Shown here one piece after another: positions 26,001-33,284 of a stretch of DNA of 64,000 bases (position 1 is its first letter; each line of letters begins with the position of its first letter). The DNA lies in the NCBI RefSeq assembly GCF_015291745.1, contig NZ_CP030059.1, positions 2,507,501-2,571,500 on the forward strand, read 5' to 3'. The DNA comes from Bradyrhizobium sp. CCBAU 53351 (GTDB lineage: Bacteria; Pseudomonadota; Alphaproteobacteria; Rhizobiales; Xanthobacteraceae). The notes beneath the pieces are model-generated. The model saw only the letters and a list, made by a program, of their open reading frames with translations, did not search any database and had not been told where the DNA came from. The translations under genes and the position numbers were made by a program.

Positions 26001-26200
26001 GATCGGAGATCATGCAGCGCATCGCGCTGCCGATGATCGCCGGCATGATCTCGTCGACGCTGCTGACGCTGATCGTGATCCCCGCGATCTTCGGCCTGGT
26101 GAAGGGGCGGGGACTGCCTGATGGCGAGCAGCCGGCGCTGGCCGATAACCATGCCGTTGAATCGGCCAACGCCATGCAGGCGTCGCAAGCGGCAGAGTAG
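23012..26200 (+). CDS. cusA: CusA-type heavy-metal RND efflux pump
   Basis: A 1062-residue inner-membrane proton-driven pump of the HME-RND family. The start ATG 23012 overlaps the CusB stop and gives MIARIIAWSARNLLLVLFG. Twelve membrane helices in the usual 1+5 and 1+5 pattern frame two large periplasmic loops. Diagnostic motifs: 'IPDLSDTQVIVYTEYPGQAP' early, 'GAMVDAAIVMIENAHKHLE' in helix 4 with the proton-relay Asp, 'MPTLNEGTLLYMPTTLPG', 'KVMGTDLVEIDRLA' and 'GVAAETGVVMLIYL' in helix 10. It completes a CusCBA-type system except that no outer-membrane factor gene (CusC) is present. It converges with the GFA gene 18 bp downstream. Confidence 0.95.
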   Translation: MIARIIAWSARNLLLVLFGTGFAAAAGLYALIHLPLDAIPDLSDTQVIVYTEYPGQAPQVIEDQVTYPLTTAMLTVPKSKVVRGFSFFGVSFVYVIFEDGTDIYWARSRVLEFLNGAASRLPAGVSPTIGPDATGVGWVYQYAVMSKELNLADLRTIQDWNLKFALAKAEGVAEIASIGGFVKQYNVVLDPQRMRDRGISMQKIRDAIRASNADVGGRTVELAEFEYVIRGKGYIKSINDLGNIVLKTSNGTPVLLRDVAHVELGPDERRGITELNGEGEVASGIVLQRFGVNALDVIENVKRRFKEIASSLPASVEIVPVYDRSSLIYAAIDTLKHTLFEESIVVALVCIVFLLHVRSALVAILMLPVGVLMAFGAMKLLGLGSNIMSLGGIAIAIGAMVDAAIVMIENAHKHLERAKPDQSRVQILIDAASEVGPALFFSLLIITVSFMPIFTLESQEGRLFSPLAFTKTFSMAAAALLSVTLVPALMVIFVRGRIVPEGRNVINRFLIWIYRPVIKGVLRAKTLVILAAVAVLAVTAWPAGRLGTEFMPTLNEGTLLYMPTTLPGISVTKAAELMQTQDRIIKSFPEVASVYGKAGRAATATDPAPTEMFETVVNLKPKEAWRPGVTVDSLIAEMDKALQFPGVSNAWTMPIKARIDMLSTGIRTPVGVKVMGTDLVEIDRLARQVERVIKTVPGTSSAYAERGIGGYYLEIVPDREALARYGILIQDVQDTIAAALGGQTVTTTVEGRQRFTVNMRYPRDLRDNPKAIASEILVPMPAGGAVPLGEVAKVEPARGPTSIRTENGQLATYIYVDIRDRDIGSYVADAQRAVTESIQFPAGTYVVWSGQYEYLQRAAARLKIVVPVTLTIIFLLLYLNFKALTETLIVMLSLPFALVGGIWMMWWFGFNLSVAVAVGFIALAGVAAETGVVMLIYLDHALAEMKARCGTEGRVFTRADLHDAIMVGAVERVRPKMMTVVAIMAGLLPIMWSTGTGSEIMQRIALPMIAGMISSTLLTLIVIPAIFGLVKGRGLPDGEQPALADNHAVESANAMQASQAAE

Positions 26201-26218
26201 GATCAGCGTCGCAGGGTA

Positions 26219-26626
26219 CTACGGCTGCGGCGGAAAGCGCTCGAACGCCGGCAATTTATGCGCGTGCTCCATCCAGCGCAGGCGCTCGGCGACCTGGATC
26301 TGCATCGTGGGCGGCACGGCCTCGGGATCGTCGTAAGTCGCGCTCTGGATGTCGATCACGCCCGGCATCAGGCTGGCATTGACGTAAAACAGGCCGGTGC
26401 CGCAATCGCCGCAGAAGTGCCGCCGTCCGTGCTCCGACGAACTGTAGATCCTGGGCTCGCCCCTGGTCAGCTTGACGGCGCCGTCCGCATACATCGTCCA
26501 GCCAACGACAGGTGCGCCGGCATGGAGCCGGCAATCGCGGCAATGGCACAGCGCATGCACGATCGCCTCGCCCTCGACCTCATAACGGATCGCGCCGCAG
26601 TGACAGCCGCCGGTGATGGTGCTCAT
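26219..26626 (-). CDS. GFA (glutathione-dependent formaldehyde-activating enzyme-like) protein
   Basis: A 135-residue member of the GFA family. The zinc-binding cysteines are present: 'GGCHCGAIRYEVEGEA', 'ALCHCRDCRLHAGAP' and 'HFCGDCGTGLFYV'. The family's formaldehyde-glutathione activity is established only for the Paracoccus enzyme, so the substrate is uncertain. It lies 122 bp downstream of arsC on the same strand. It could be the last gene of the arsenic operon or independent; other GFA genes are common in rhizobia with no arsenic link. Confidence 0.85.
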   Translation of the reverse strand: MSTITGGCHCGAIRYEVEGEAIVHALCHCRDCRLHAGAPVVGWTMYADGAVKLTRGEPRIYSSSEHGRRHFCGDCGTGLFYVNASLMPGVIDIQSATYDDPEAVPPTMQIQVAERLRWMEHAHKLPAFERFPPQP

Positions 26627-26748
26627 GCGTCTCTCCCGACCGGATATTGCTTTGCCGATCGATAGTGTCCGCGATTTGCGGCATCAACGATGCAATCGGT
26701 TTGCGCTTGCGTCCTACTGTCGCGTGACAGCTGCTGCCATCGACCCGT

Positions 26749-27150
26749 CTATCGCGCTTCCACCACTTCACCGTCCTCCTTGACGAAGCGGCCGACGGGA
26801 TTGTCCAGCAGGTCGATGACGGCTTCCGATGGGCGGCACAACCGCGTGCCCTTTGAGGTCACGACGATCGGACGGTTGATGAGAATGGGATGTGCGAGCA
26901 TCTGGTCGATCAGCTCGTCGTCGGACCATTTGGGATCTTCGAGGCCGAGCTCCTTGTAGGGTGTTCCCTTCTCGCGCAGCAGCGCGCGCACGGAAACGCC
27001 CATCGTGTCGATCAGCTCCTTGAGCGTCTCGCGCGAGGGCGGCGTCTTCAGATATTCGATCACGACGGGTTCGGTGCCGCTCTGCCGGATCATCGCCAGC
27101 GTGTTGCGCGAGGTGCCGCAGGCGGGGTTGTGATAGATCGTGACGCTCAT
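26749..27150 (-). CDS. arsC: Arsenate reductase ArsC (glutaredoxin-dependent)
   Basis: A 133-residue arsenate reductase. The start MSVTIYHNPACGTSRN puts the catalytic Cys at residue 11 in the classic HNPxCGTSRN motif. Other family residues: 'EPVVIEYLKTPPSRETLK', 'LIDQMLAHPILINRPIVVT' and 'LCRPSEAVIDLL', where the two Arg of the active site lie. It reduces arsenate to arsenite for export. The upstream extension (MSCGESI) starts inside the gap and is not needed. It follows acr3 by 17 bp. Confidence 0.95.
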   Translation of the reverse strand: MSVTIYHNPACGTSRNTLAMIRQSGTEPVVIEYLKTPPSRETLKELIDTMGVSVRALLREKGTPYKELGLEDPKWSDDELIDQMLAHPILINRPIVVTSKGTRLCRPSEAVIDLLDNPVGRFVKEDGEVVEAR

Positions 27151-27167
27151 GATCGATTCTCCGCAAC

Positions 27168-28223
27168 TCACTGGCGCGCTTCCAGGGCCGCCCGGGCTCT
27201 GCCAGCGCCTCCCTCATACCAGCCCCGGGTCGCCTTGACGATGCGGACAACCGACAGCATCACGGGGACCTCGACCAGCACGCCGACCACGGTTGCCAGC
27301 GCGGCGCGGGAGTCGAGGCCGAACAGGCTGATCGCCGCGGCAACCGCCAGCTCGAAGAAGTTGCTCGCGCCGATGAGGGCGGCCGGAGCAGCGACGCACC
27401 AGGCGACGCCAAACCGTCGGCTCAGCCAGTACGCCAGGCCCGCATTGAGATAGACCTGGACAAGGATCGGCACGGCGAGGATGGCAATGACGAGCGGCTG
27501 CCTGACGATCTGCTCGCCCTGGAAGCCGAACAGCAGCACCAATGTCGCGAGCAGCGCCACCAGCGACAGAGGCCGCAGCAGCCGCATGACGCGGTCGAAA
27601 CCGGCCACGCCATTCCGCAGCAGCGCCTTGCGCCACAGCTGTGCGACGATCACGGGAACCACGATGTAGAGCAGGACGGAGAGCAGCAGCGTGCCCCAGG
27701 GGACACTGATCGAGGCGACTCCCAGCAGCAGTCCCACCAGCGGAGCGAACAGGAACACCATGATCAAATCGTTCAGGGCGACCTGGCTCAGCGTGTAGTG
27801 AGGCTCGCCCTCGCACAGGTTCGACCACACGAACACCATCGCAGTGCAGGGCGCGGCCGCCAGCAGAATCAAGCCGGCGATGTAGGACGAGATCTGCCCG
27901 GCCGGCAGCAGCGGCGCGAAGAGATGGCCGATGAAGAAGGAACCGAGCAGCGCCATCGAGAACGGCTTCACGGCCCAGTTGATGAAGAGGGTGACGCCGA
28001 CGCCGCGCCAGTGCTCCCGGACCCGACCGAGCGAACCGAAGTCGATCTTCAACAACATGGGTACGATCATGAGCCAGATCAGCAGGGCGACCGGCAGGTT
28101 GACCTTGGCGACCTCGGCGGCCGCGACCGTGCCGAAGAATCCGGGCATGACGTGCCCCAGCGCCACGCCGACGACGATGCAGAGCGCGACCCACAGAGTG
28201 AGGTATCGTTCAAAGATGCCCAT
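27168..28223 (-). CDS. acr3: Acr3-family arsenite efflux transporter
   Basis: A 351-residue membrane protein with about ten helices, matching Acr3 (ArsB in the alternative nomenclature). The start MGIFERYLTLWVALCIVVGV is the usual Acr3 opening. The essential Cys of Acr3 lies in 'LLAAAPCTAMVFVWS', and 'NLPVALLIWLMIVPML' and 'GASNFFELAVAAAISLFG' are family signatures. It exports arsenite using the proton gradient. It sits between arsR and arsC in one minus-strand operon, 75 bp after arsR. A longer frame starting at 28274 lacks family-like residues. Confidence 0.95.
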   Translation of the reverse strand: MGIFERYLTLWVALCIVVGVALGHVMPGFFGTVAAAEVAKVNLPVALLIWLMIVPMLLKIDFGSLGRVREHWRGVGVTLFINWAVKPFSMALLGSFFIGHLFAPLLPAGQISSYIAGLILLAAAPCTAMVFVWSNLCEGEPHYTLSQVALNDLIMVFLFAPLVGLLLGVASISVPWGTLLLSVLLYIVVPVIVAQLWRKALLRNGVAGFDRVMRLLRPLSLVALLATLVLLFGFQGEQIVRQPLVIAILAVPILVQVYLNAGLAYWLSRRFGVAWCVAAPAALIGASNFFELAVAAAISLFGLDSRAALATVVGVLVEVPVMLSVVRIVKATRGWYEGGAGRARAALEARQ

Positions 28224-28298
28224 CGTCACGCCACCCGCTCTGCCGGGATGGAGCGCGCCGAATGGCCACTGCACTGGAACGACACATTGTAGACCTGG

Positions 28299-28661
28299 TC
28301 AGGCACGGCTTCGCTCCCTCCGTTTCGGCGCGCAGCAGGCTTGCAGCGTCTCGACCACGGGATTGCAGACTTCCGGGCGTCCGCCGCAGCAATCGCGCAG
28401 CAGGAACAGCGCGACGTCGCGGAATTCGTCGAGATTGGCGCGGTAGACGATCGAGCGGCTGTGCCGCTCGGAGCTGACGAGGCGCGCCCGGCTCAAGATC
28501 GCCAGATGCGCGGACAGCGTGTTCTGCGGCACTTCCAGCAGGCGGGCGAGGTCGCCGGCGGCCAAGCCGTCGGGCTCATGCCTGACCAGCGTTTGGAAGG
28601 CTTCCAGGCGCGTCGGCTGCGCCAGCGCGGCAAGGGCGAGGACGGCTTCTTCTGATTCCAT
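28299..28661 (-). CDS. arsR: ArsR-family regulator 1
   Basis: A 120-residue winged-helix repressor. The start MESEEAVLALAALAQPTRL is chosen because the earlier part of the frame runs through the divergent promoter. The helix-turn-helix lies at about 35-60 ('LARLLEVPQNTLSAHLAILS'). The C-terminal part is cysteine-rich: Cys91-Cys92 in 'LRDCCGGRPEVCN', Cys99, and a terminal Cys109-Cys110 pair, an arrangement consistent with arsenite binding outside the classical alpha3 ELCVC motif. A TCTAGATATATGG site overlaps its own start codon, so it is probably autoregulated. It heads the arsR-acr3-arsC operon. Confidence 0.9.
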   Translation of the reverse strand: MESEEAVLALAALAQPTRLEAFQTLVRHEPDGLAAGDLARLLEVPQNTLSAHLAILSRARLVSSERHSRSIVYRANLDEFRDVALFLLRDCCGGRPEVCNPVVETLQACCAPKRRERSRA

Positions 28662-28746
28662 ATATCTAGATTTACGGAAATGTTTCCGGCGGGTCAACCG
28701 GAATTCCGAAGCGGCGTGCATTAATTCGAACATTCTAGAAATATGG
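28658..28746. promoter_or_regulatory. Divergent arsR1/arsR2 promoter with two TCTAGA-centred operators
   Basis: One operator reads TCTAGATATATGG on the minus strand and overlaps the arsR1 start codon (about 28658-28670). The other, facing arsR2, is ATTCGA-N2-ATTCTAGAAATA-T-GG at 28724-28746. A copy of the second lies at 29116-29138. Confidence 0.6.
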
Positions 28747-28782
28747 TTGACACGCAGGCAGAACAGGCGCAGCGTTACTGCC

Positions 28783-29100
28783 ATGAAGATCGCCGACGCA
28801 GCAGCACGATTGGAAGCCCTGGGCAATCAGACCCGGCTCCAGATCTACCGGGCCCTGGTCCGGGCCGGGCACGCGGGCATGCCCGTCGGCCGCCTGCAGG
28901 ACAAGCTGAAGATCCCGGCGTCGACGCTGTCGCATCACATCAAGACCCTGGTTGCGGTCGGGCTCGTCAGCCAGGTCAGGGAATCGACCACGCTGATCTG
29001 CCACGCCAATTTTGACGCGATGCGAGGCCTGGTGGCCTTCCTGGCGGCGGAATGCTGCGCCGACGAAGTCGGATGCAAGGGGGCGCAAACGGCGGCGTGA
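28783..29100 (+). CDS. ArsR-family regulator 2
   Basis: A 105-residue winged-helix regulator: 'MKIADAAARLEALGNQTRL' start, helix-turn-helix 'LQDKLKIPASTLSHHIKTLV', and a C-terminal Cys-rich end 'AAECCADEVGCKGAQ' with Cys91, Cys92 and Cys98. The Cys pair lies at the same residue numbers as in ArsR1, but overall similarity is low; they belong to different branches. ArsR2 is divergent from the arsR-acr3-arsC operon and precedes the flavoprotein. Operator copies lie before it and again between it and the flavoprotein, so it probably controls the plus-strand unit. The metalloid specificity is unproven. Confidence 0.9.
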   Translation: MKIADAAARLEALGNQTRLQIYRALVRAGHAGMPVGRLQDKLKIPASTLSHHIKTLVAVGLVSQVRESTTLICHANFDAMRGLVAFLAAECCADEVGCKGAQTAA

Positions 29101-29115
29101 TTCATTTACGAACTT

Positions 29116-29138
29116 ATTCGATGATTCTAGAAATACGG
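29116..29138 (+). promoter_or_regulatory. ArsR operator copy before the flavoprotein gene
   Basis: ATTCGA-N2-ATTCTAGAAATA-C-GG repeats the site at 28724-28746 almost exactly (20 of the 23 positions). It ends 11 bp before the GTG start of the flavoprotein. Confidence 0.6.
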
Positions 29139-29149
29139 GAGAAGTCGGA

Positions 29150-30523
29150 GTGAGCACCAAAATCAGCGCCAAGACGGTCGCTATCATCGGAGCCGGGCCG
29201 GTGGGCCTCGCTGCCGCCGCACATGTGCTCGAACGCGGCATGTCTCCCATCGTGCTCGAGGCCGGGCCTGAAGCCGCGCACGCGGTCCGACAGTGGCAGC
29301 ATGTCCAGCTGTTCTCGCCGTGGGAGTATAATATCGACAAGGCGGCGGCGCGCCTGCTCGCGCCGACGGGGTGGAATTCGCCGGACCCTCAGTCCTATCC
29401 GACAGGCGGCGAGCTCATCGACCGATATCTGACGCCGCTCGCCACGCGCACGCCGTTGCGCGAGACGATCCGGACTTCTAGCCGGGTTACGGCGATCAGC
29501 CGCGCCGGCTTCGACAAGGCGAAGACGAAGGGGAGGGAGCAGGCTCCGTTCGAAATCCGTTATCAGAACGGCAGGGGTCCCGAGGTGCTGCGTGCCGATG
29601 CCGTCATCGACGCGTCAGGCAATTGGTTCTCCCCCAACCCCGCTGGCAGCAACGGTTTGCCCGCGATTGGCGAGCGCGAGCGGGCCGACTGCATCTCCTA
29701 TGGCATGCCGGATGTGCGGGGCACGGGTCGCGCCAGATATGCCGGCAAGACCGTTGCCGTGCTCGGTGCCGGCCATTCGGCGGTCGGTACGCTGATCGAT
29801 CTCGCGCAGCTCGCGGGCGAGGTACCGGGCACGCAAGCGATCTGGTTGTTGCGCGGCGCCGATCCCGCCAAGGCCTTCGGCGGCGGCCGCAATGACAAGC
29901 TGGCCGCGCGCGGCGAACTGGGCTCGGCCTTTGCCGCACTCGTCGCCGCCGGCAAGATCAAGGTGGAGAGCGAATTTGGAGTCACGCATCTCGGGGAGGC
30001 CGAAGGTCGCCTGAAGATTTCGGCTGGCAGCGGCTGTGGTGCGCGAAGTGTGGTGGCCGATCAACTCGTCGTCTCCACCGGCTTCCGTCCCGATCTATCG
30101 TTCCTGTCCGAATTGCGGCTGCGGCTCGATCCGGCGATCGAGGCTCCGGCCGCACTGGCGCCGCTGATCGATCCCAACGAGCACAGCTGCGGCACGGTCC
30201 GTCCCCACGGCGCGCGCGAGCTCGCGCACGACGAGCCGGGCTTCTATCTTGCCGGCATGAAGTCCTACGGCCGTGCGCCGACCTTCCTGATGATGACCGG
30301 ATACGAGCAGGTCCGCTCCATCGCGGCCGACATCTCAGGTGACAAGAAGGCCGCTGCTCGGGTCGAGCTCGTGCTGCCGGAGACCGGCGTCTGCACGCGG
30401 GGTGGGGTCGAGACGGCCGATGCGGGATGCTGCGGCGGCCCGGCGAAGCAGGATCTCTCGGCTTGCTGCGCGGCGGATGAATCGGCCAAGAAGGCAGGCC
30501 GCGCCGGGTGTGGCTGCTCATGA
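29150..30523 (+). CDS. FAD-dependent oxidoreductase (ArsO-like) with Cys-rich C-terminal tail
   Basis: A 457-residue flavoprotein starting at GTG 29150. The first dinucleotide motif is 'VAIIGAGPVGLAAAAHVLE' (FAD) and the second 'TVAVLGAGHSAVGTLIDLAQ' (NADPH), the arrangement of flavin-dependent monooxygenases and related proteins; 'WQHVQLFSPWEYNID' and 'DASGNWFSPNP' are also family-like. Flavoproteins of this type occur in arsenic operons (ArsO group), but the reaction is not settled. The last 45 residues are not part of the fold and contain seven Cys in clusters ('DAGCCGGPAKQDLSACCAA', 'RAGCGCS'), which look like a metalloid-binding tail. Followed closely by an MFS transporter. Confidence 0.85.
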   Translation: MSTKISAKTVAIIGAGPVGLAAAAHVLERGMSPIVLEAGPEAAHAVRQWQHVQLFSPWEYNIDKAAARLLAPTGWNSPDPQSYPTGGELIDRYLTPLATRTPLRETIRTSSRVTAISRAGFDKAKTKGREQAPFEIRYQNGRGPEVLRADAVIDASGNWFSPNPAGSNGLPAIGERERADCISYGMPDVRGTGRARYAGKTVAVLGAGHSAVGTLIDLAQLAGEVPGTQAIWLLRGADPAKAFGGGRNDKLAARGELGSAFAALVAAGKIKVESEFGVTHLGEAEGRLKISAGSGCGARSVVADQLVVSTGFRPDLSFLSELRLRLDPAIEAPAALAPLIDPNEHSCGTVRPHGARELAHDEPGFYLAGMKSYGRAPTFLMMTGYEQVRSIAADISGDKKAAARVELVLPETGVCTRGGVETADAGCCGGPAKQDLSACCAADESAKKAGRAGCGCS

Positions 30524-31760
30524 CGCGATCAGACGGGAGGAGAGCATTCGGAGCTTGAGCGGGGCGCCGCTGATTGCGGTGATGTGTCTCGGCCAGCTCG
30601 GCAATCTGCTGCCGCATGTGACGCTGTCCGCGAACCTGGCGCAGCATCTGATGCCGGCGTGGGGGCTGTCTGCTGCCGAAGGCGGGCTGATGGCGAGCGG
30701 CTACGCGTTCGGATACATGCTGGCTGTTCCGGTCCTGACGACGCTGACCGATCGCATCGATGCGCGGATCGTGCTGCTGTGCGGCTCCATCGTCAGCGGA
30801 CTCGCGACCCTGGCGTTCGGCGTCTTCGCCGACGGGTTCTGGTCGGGTACCATCATCTGGTCGCTCGCGGGGTTGGGCTTTGCCGGCGCCTACATGCCGG
30901 GGCTGAAGGCGCTGACCGACCGATTGCCTGCCGGCGACACGTCGCGGGCGGTGACGCTGTACACGTCGAGTTTCTCGGTGGGCGTCGGCCTGTCGTTCCT
31001 GGTTGCGCAAGTCCTCGCCGATCGCTGGGGCTGGCGGACCGCGTTCTACGTCACCGGCGTCGGCCCGATCGCGATGGTGGCCGCGTGCCTGCTGATCGAG
31101 CAACGGCGGCCGGCGCCGAAGGCCGGACGGCTGCTGAATTTCGCACCCGTCTTCACCAATCGCGAGGCGCTCGGCTACATCCTCGGTTACGGCGCCCACT
31201 GCTTCGAACTCTACGGCATCCGCACCTGGCTGGTCGGGTTCTGGACTTTCGTCGTTGCGCATCAAGGCGGGCCGTCCTGGATGACGCCCGTGCTGATGAG
31301 CTTTTGCTTCGCGGTGATCTCGATGCCCGCCAGCATCCTCGGCAACGAGGCCGCCCTGAAATTCGGACGCCACCGCGCGATCACGGTCGTGATGATCGCG
31401 TCGGCCTGCGTTGCGCTGGTGATCGGACTCAACGCCACGGCTCCGGCATGGGTGCTCGCGCTGCTGCTGATGCTCTACGGCCTGACGGTGCCGGCGGATT
31501 CAGGCGCGCTCACCGCGGGCATGTCGGCTGCGGCTGTCTCCGAGCATCGCGGCGCGACACTGGCCCTGCACTCGACGGTCGGCTTTGGCTTGTCGGCGCT
31601 CGGCGCCTGGGGCACCGGCGTGGCGCTCGACATCGCCGGCGGACCGCAGAGCGCAAGCGGCTGGCTGCTGGTGTTCATCGTGCTCGCGGCCGGAATCGCA
31701 CTGGGGCCGCTGGCGCTATTGTGGGCGCGGCGGGATCATGCGGGCAAGCGTTCATCGTGA
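30510..31760 (+). CDS. MFS transporter of the arsenic island
   Basis: A major-facilitator protein of about 400 residues with twelve predicted helices ('GAPLIAVMCLGQLGNLLPHV', 'LMASGYAFGYMLAVPVLTTL', 'GFAGAYMPGLKALTDRLPAG'). The start is uncertain: GTG 30510 overlaps the flavoprotein end, while TTG 30555 has a better ribosome site (GGAGGAG). Either way it is translationally linked to the flavoprotein. Motif A-like 'TDRIDARIVLLC' is present after helix 2. It could export the product of the flavoprotein, but no substrate is evident. It is not the ArsJ type, since no GAPDH gene is adjacent. Confidence 0.82.
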   Translation: MAAHDAIRREESIRSLSGAPLIAVMCLGQLGNLLPHVTLSANLAQHLMPAWGLSAAEGGLMASGYAFGYMLAVPVLTTLTDRIDARIVLLCGSIVSGLATLAFGVFADGFWSGTIIWSLAGLGFAGAYMPGLKALTDRLPAGDTSRAVTLYTSSFSVGVGLSFLVAQVLADRWGWRTAFYVTGVGPIAMVAACLLIEQRRPAPKAGRLLNFAPVFTNREALGYILGYGAHCFELYGIRTWLVGFWTFVVAHQGGPSWMTPVLMSFCFAVISMPASILGNEAALKFGRHRAITVVMIASACVALVIGLNATAPAWVLALLLMLYGLTVPADSGALTAGMSAAAVSEHRGATLALHSTVGFGLSALGAWGTGVALDIAGGPQSASGWLLVFIVLAAGIALGPLALLWARRDHAGKRSS

Positions 31761-31926
31761 GCCCGGCCGCTGCGGGGATCGCTAGTCATCACGCACTGGG
31801 TAGAGCTCGCGCGGATTGTCGGATGCGTTTGAACTATCGGCCTCGTACCGACGACCAAGATCCGTGCGTGAATGGGCTGAACTGCGCGGTTTGAGAGCGC
31901 CGTCGAACAGCCGATTGGGTAAAATC

Positions 31927-32280
31927 ATGTTCGACACCCTGGTGAATTCCCTGGTCGTTCTCTCCGTCGGCTTTCCCGCCGTGCCATGGCTTTTTGGTGC
32001 GCGATGGGGAAGGAGGGGCGTTTGGTTCAGTACAGGAATTTCCGTCGTCACCCTGCTAGGTGTTTTTCCCATCGTGTTTGAGTTGGGGTGCGGCGCCTGT
32101 GGCCAGGGCGCAATTGCCATCTTCCTGCTGGTGCCGATCTGGATTGCGTCGGCAATGTTCACGGTCGCTTCCGCGGCGGTCGCCCACTTCAAATTCGCAC
32201 TGATTTCCGCAGCCGCTTGGGTTAACGAGGCGCCGACCTCCGGCTTGCGGATCACCGGGCCTCGGCATGGTCAGACTTGA
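31927..32280 (+). CDS. Small hypothetical membrane protein
   Basis: A 117-residue protein with three hydrophobic segments ('SLVVLSVGFPAVPWLFGA', 'FSTGISVVTLLGVFPIVF', 'GAIAIFLLVPIWIASAMF') and a small Cys pair in 'GCGACGQG'. ATG 31927 is chosen over a TTG at 31816 because the intervening residues are Arg-rich and not membrane-like. No good ribosome site is visible. Function unknown; codon use is less biased than in neighbouring genes, so the gene may be recent or weakly expressed. Confidence 0.5.
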   Translation: MFDTLVNSLVVLSVGFPAVPWLFGARWGRRGVWFSTGISVVTLLGVFPIVFELGCGACGQGAIAIFLLVPIWIASAMFTVASAAVAHFKFALISAAAWVNEAPTSGLRITGPRHGQT

Positions 32281-32410
32281 TCGACGGTGCGCGCAGCTGA
32301 CATGCGGGCTACGAGCTTGTTGCGATGCACAGCGCATCGGTATAGAAAAGATGATGGCGGTAAGATCGTGCGTAACGTCAACTGCGCAACGCCCACGGGT
32401 ACCTGATCTC

Positions 32411-32920
32411 ATGACCAAAGCGCGCGCCGTGCCCATGCCCAGCAACAGCGCGCTCACGCCGCTTTACGGGGGCGCGGACCTTCTGGACGCGTTTGCAATT
32501 TACCTGCCGGCGGGCGCCAGCGACGATGTCGAGGTGCTGACACGCGCCGCGCTCGAGCGACAGGCGTGGTGGATTCGTGCACTCACGCGCCTCCGCGATG
32601 TGGTGATGTCGACGGTCGGCGTCAAATCCTCGCGCGCCGTCGGTCTCGCCGGCGCGGCGCATGGGCCGGTGATCGGCTTCTTCCCGGTGCTGTCAAAGAG
32701 CGCGACGGAATTGATCCTGGGCGCGGACGACCGGCATCTCGACTTCCGCCTCACGATCCAGCTTCGTGCCGACGCAGCAAATCGGCGCGAGCTGGTCGCG
32801 GGCACAGTGGTGCATTGCCATAACCGGCTCGGGCGCATCTATCTGGCGACGATAGCACCGTTTCATCGCGTGATCGTGCCGGCCAGTCTGGAGCAGGCGG
32901 CAAGAGCCGTGAAGATCTAG
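32411..32920 (+). CDS. DUF2867 domain-containing protein
   Basis: A 169-residue protein of the DUF2867 family. Recognisable motifs: 'LYGGADLLDAFAIYLPAG' at the N-terminus, 'IGFFPVLSKSATELILGADD' and 'RHLDFRLTIQLRA' in the centre, and 'VVHCHNRLGRIYLATIAPFH' near the end. The family has an SRPBCC-like fold with no known activity. I chose ATG 32411; an earlier frame extension is Cys/Arg-rich and not family-like. Confidence 0.88.
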   Translation: MTKARAVPMPSNSALTPLYGGADLLDAFAIYLPAGASDDVEVLTRAALERQAWWIRALTRLRDVVMSTVGVKSSRAVGLAGAAHGPVIGFFPVLSKSATELILGADDRHLDFRLTIQLRADAANRRELVAGTVVHCHNRLGRIYLATIAPFHRVIVPASLEQAARAVKI

Positions 32921-33284
32921 GCCGGCCACGCTGTAGGGGCAATCGCATCTGGGCAAGACGTGACGAGGCGGCGTGCTCACGATGACAAGGCAACGCATAG
33001 GTGCCTGAGACGATGGGGTTTTCGTCGCGTTGGATTACAGCGCAAAGCGCTGAAATCAAATCAAAACAGCCAGCCGAGACCCCCTGAACGACGGGGATCC
33101 GGAAAATACATTGTTCTCACCAATTTTTGGTTGCAATCTACCTTCGGATCAAGCCTCGCAGGCTCGCGCCCTGCCAGTCTGATCATTGATTGCGATCGTG
33201 CTCGCCCCTTCGCTCTGATGTGGGGCCGGGCCAATTTCGAGCGCTAGCATTGGTGCAGTTCCGCCCGCCAGTTTAGTTTTGGCC
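32921..33284. other. 364-bp intergenic region before the P450 gene
   Basis: The AT content is higher than the surrounding genes. A frame of 95 codons here (32960-33247) has no coding character. I see no recognisable promoter motif, repeat or RNA gene. The P450 promoter presumably lies in its 3' half. Confidence 0.35.

Noticed and set aside
30520-30522. An ATG overlapping the flavoprotein stop as start for the MFS gene.
   Set aside because: It is in another frame than the transporter and runs into a stop within a few codons.
30510-31760. MFS gene as ArsJ (arsenate export via 1-arseno-3-phosphoglycerate).
   Set aside because: ArsJ is paired with a glyceraldehyde-3-phosphate dehydrogenase gene, which is not present here.
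32960-33247. A 95-codon frame in the gap before the P450 gene.
   Set aside because: No coding composition, no family-like segment and no good ribosome site.
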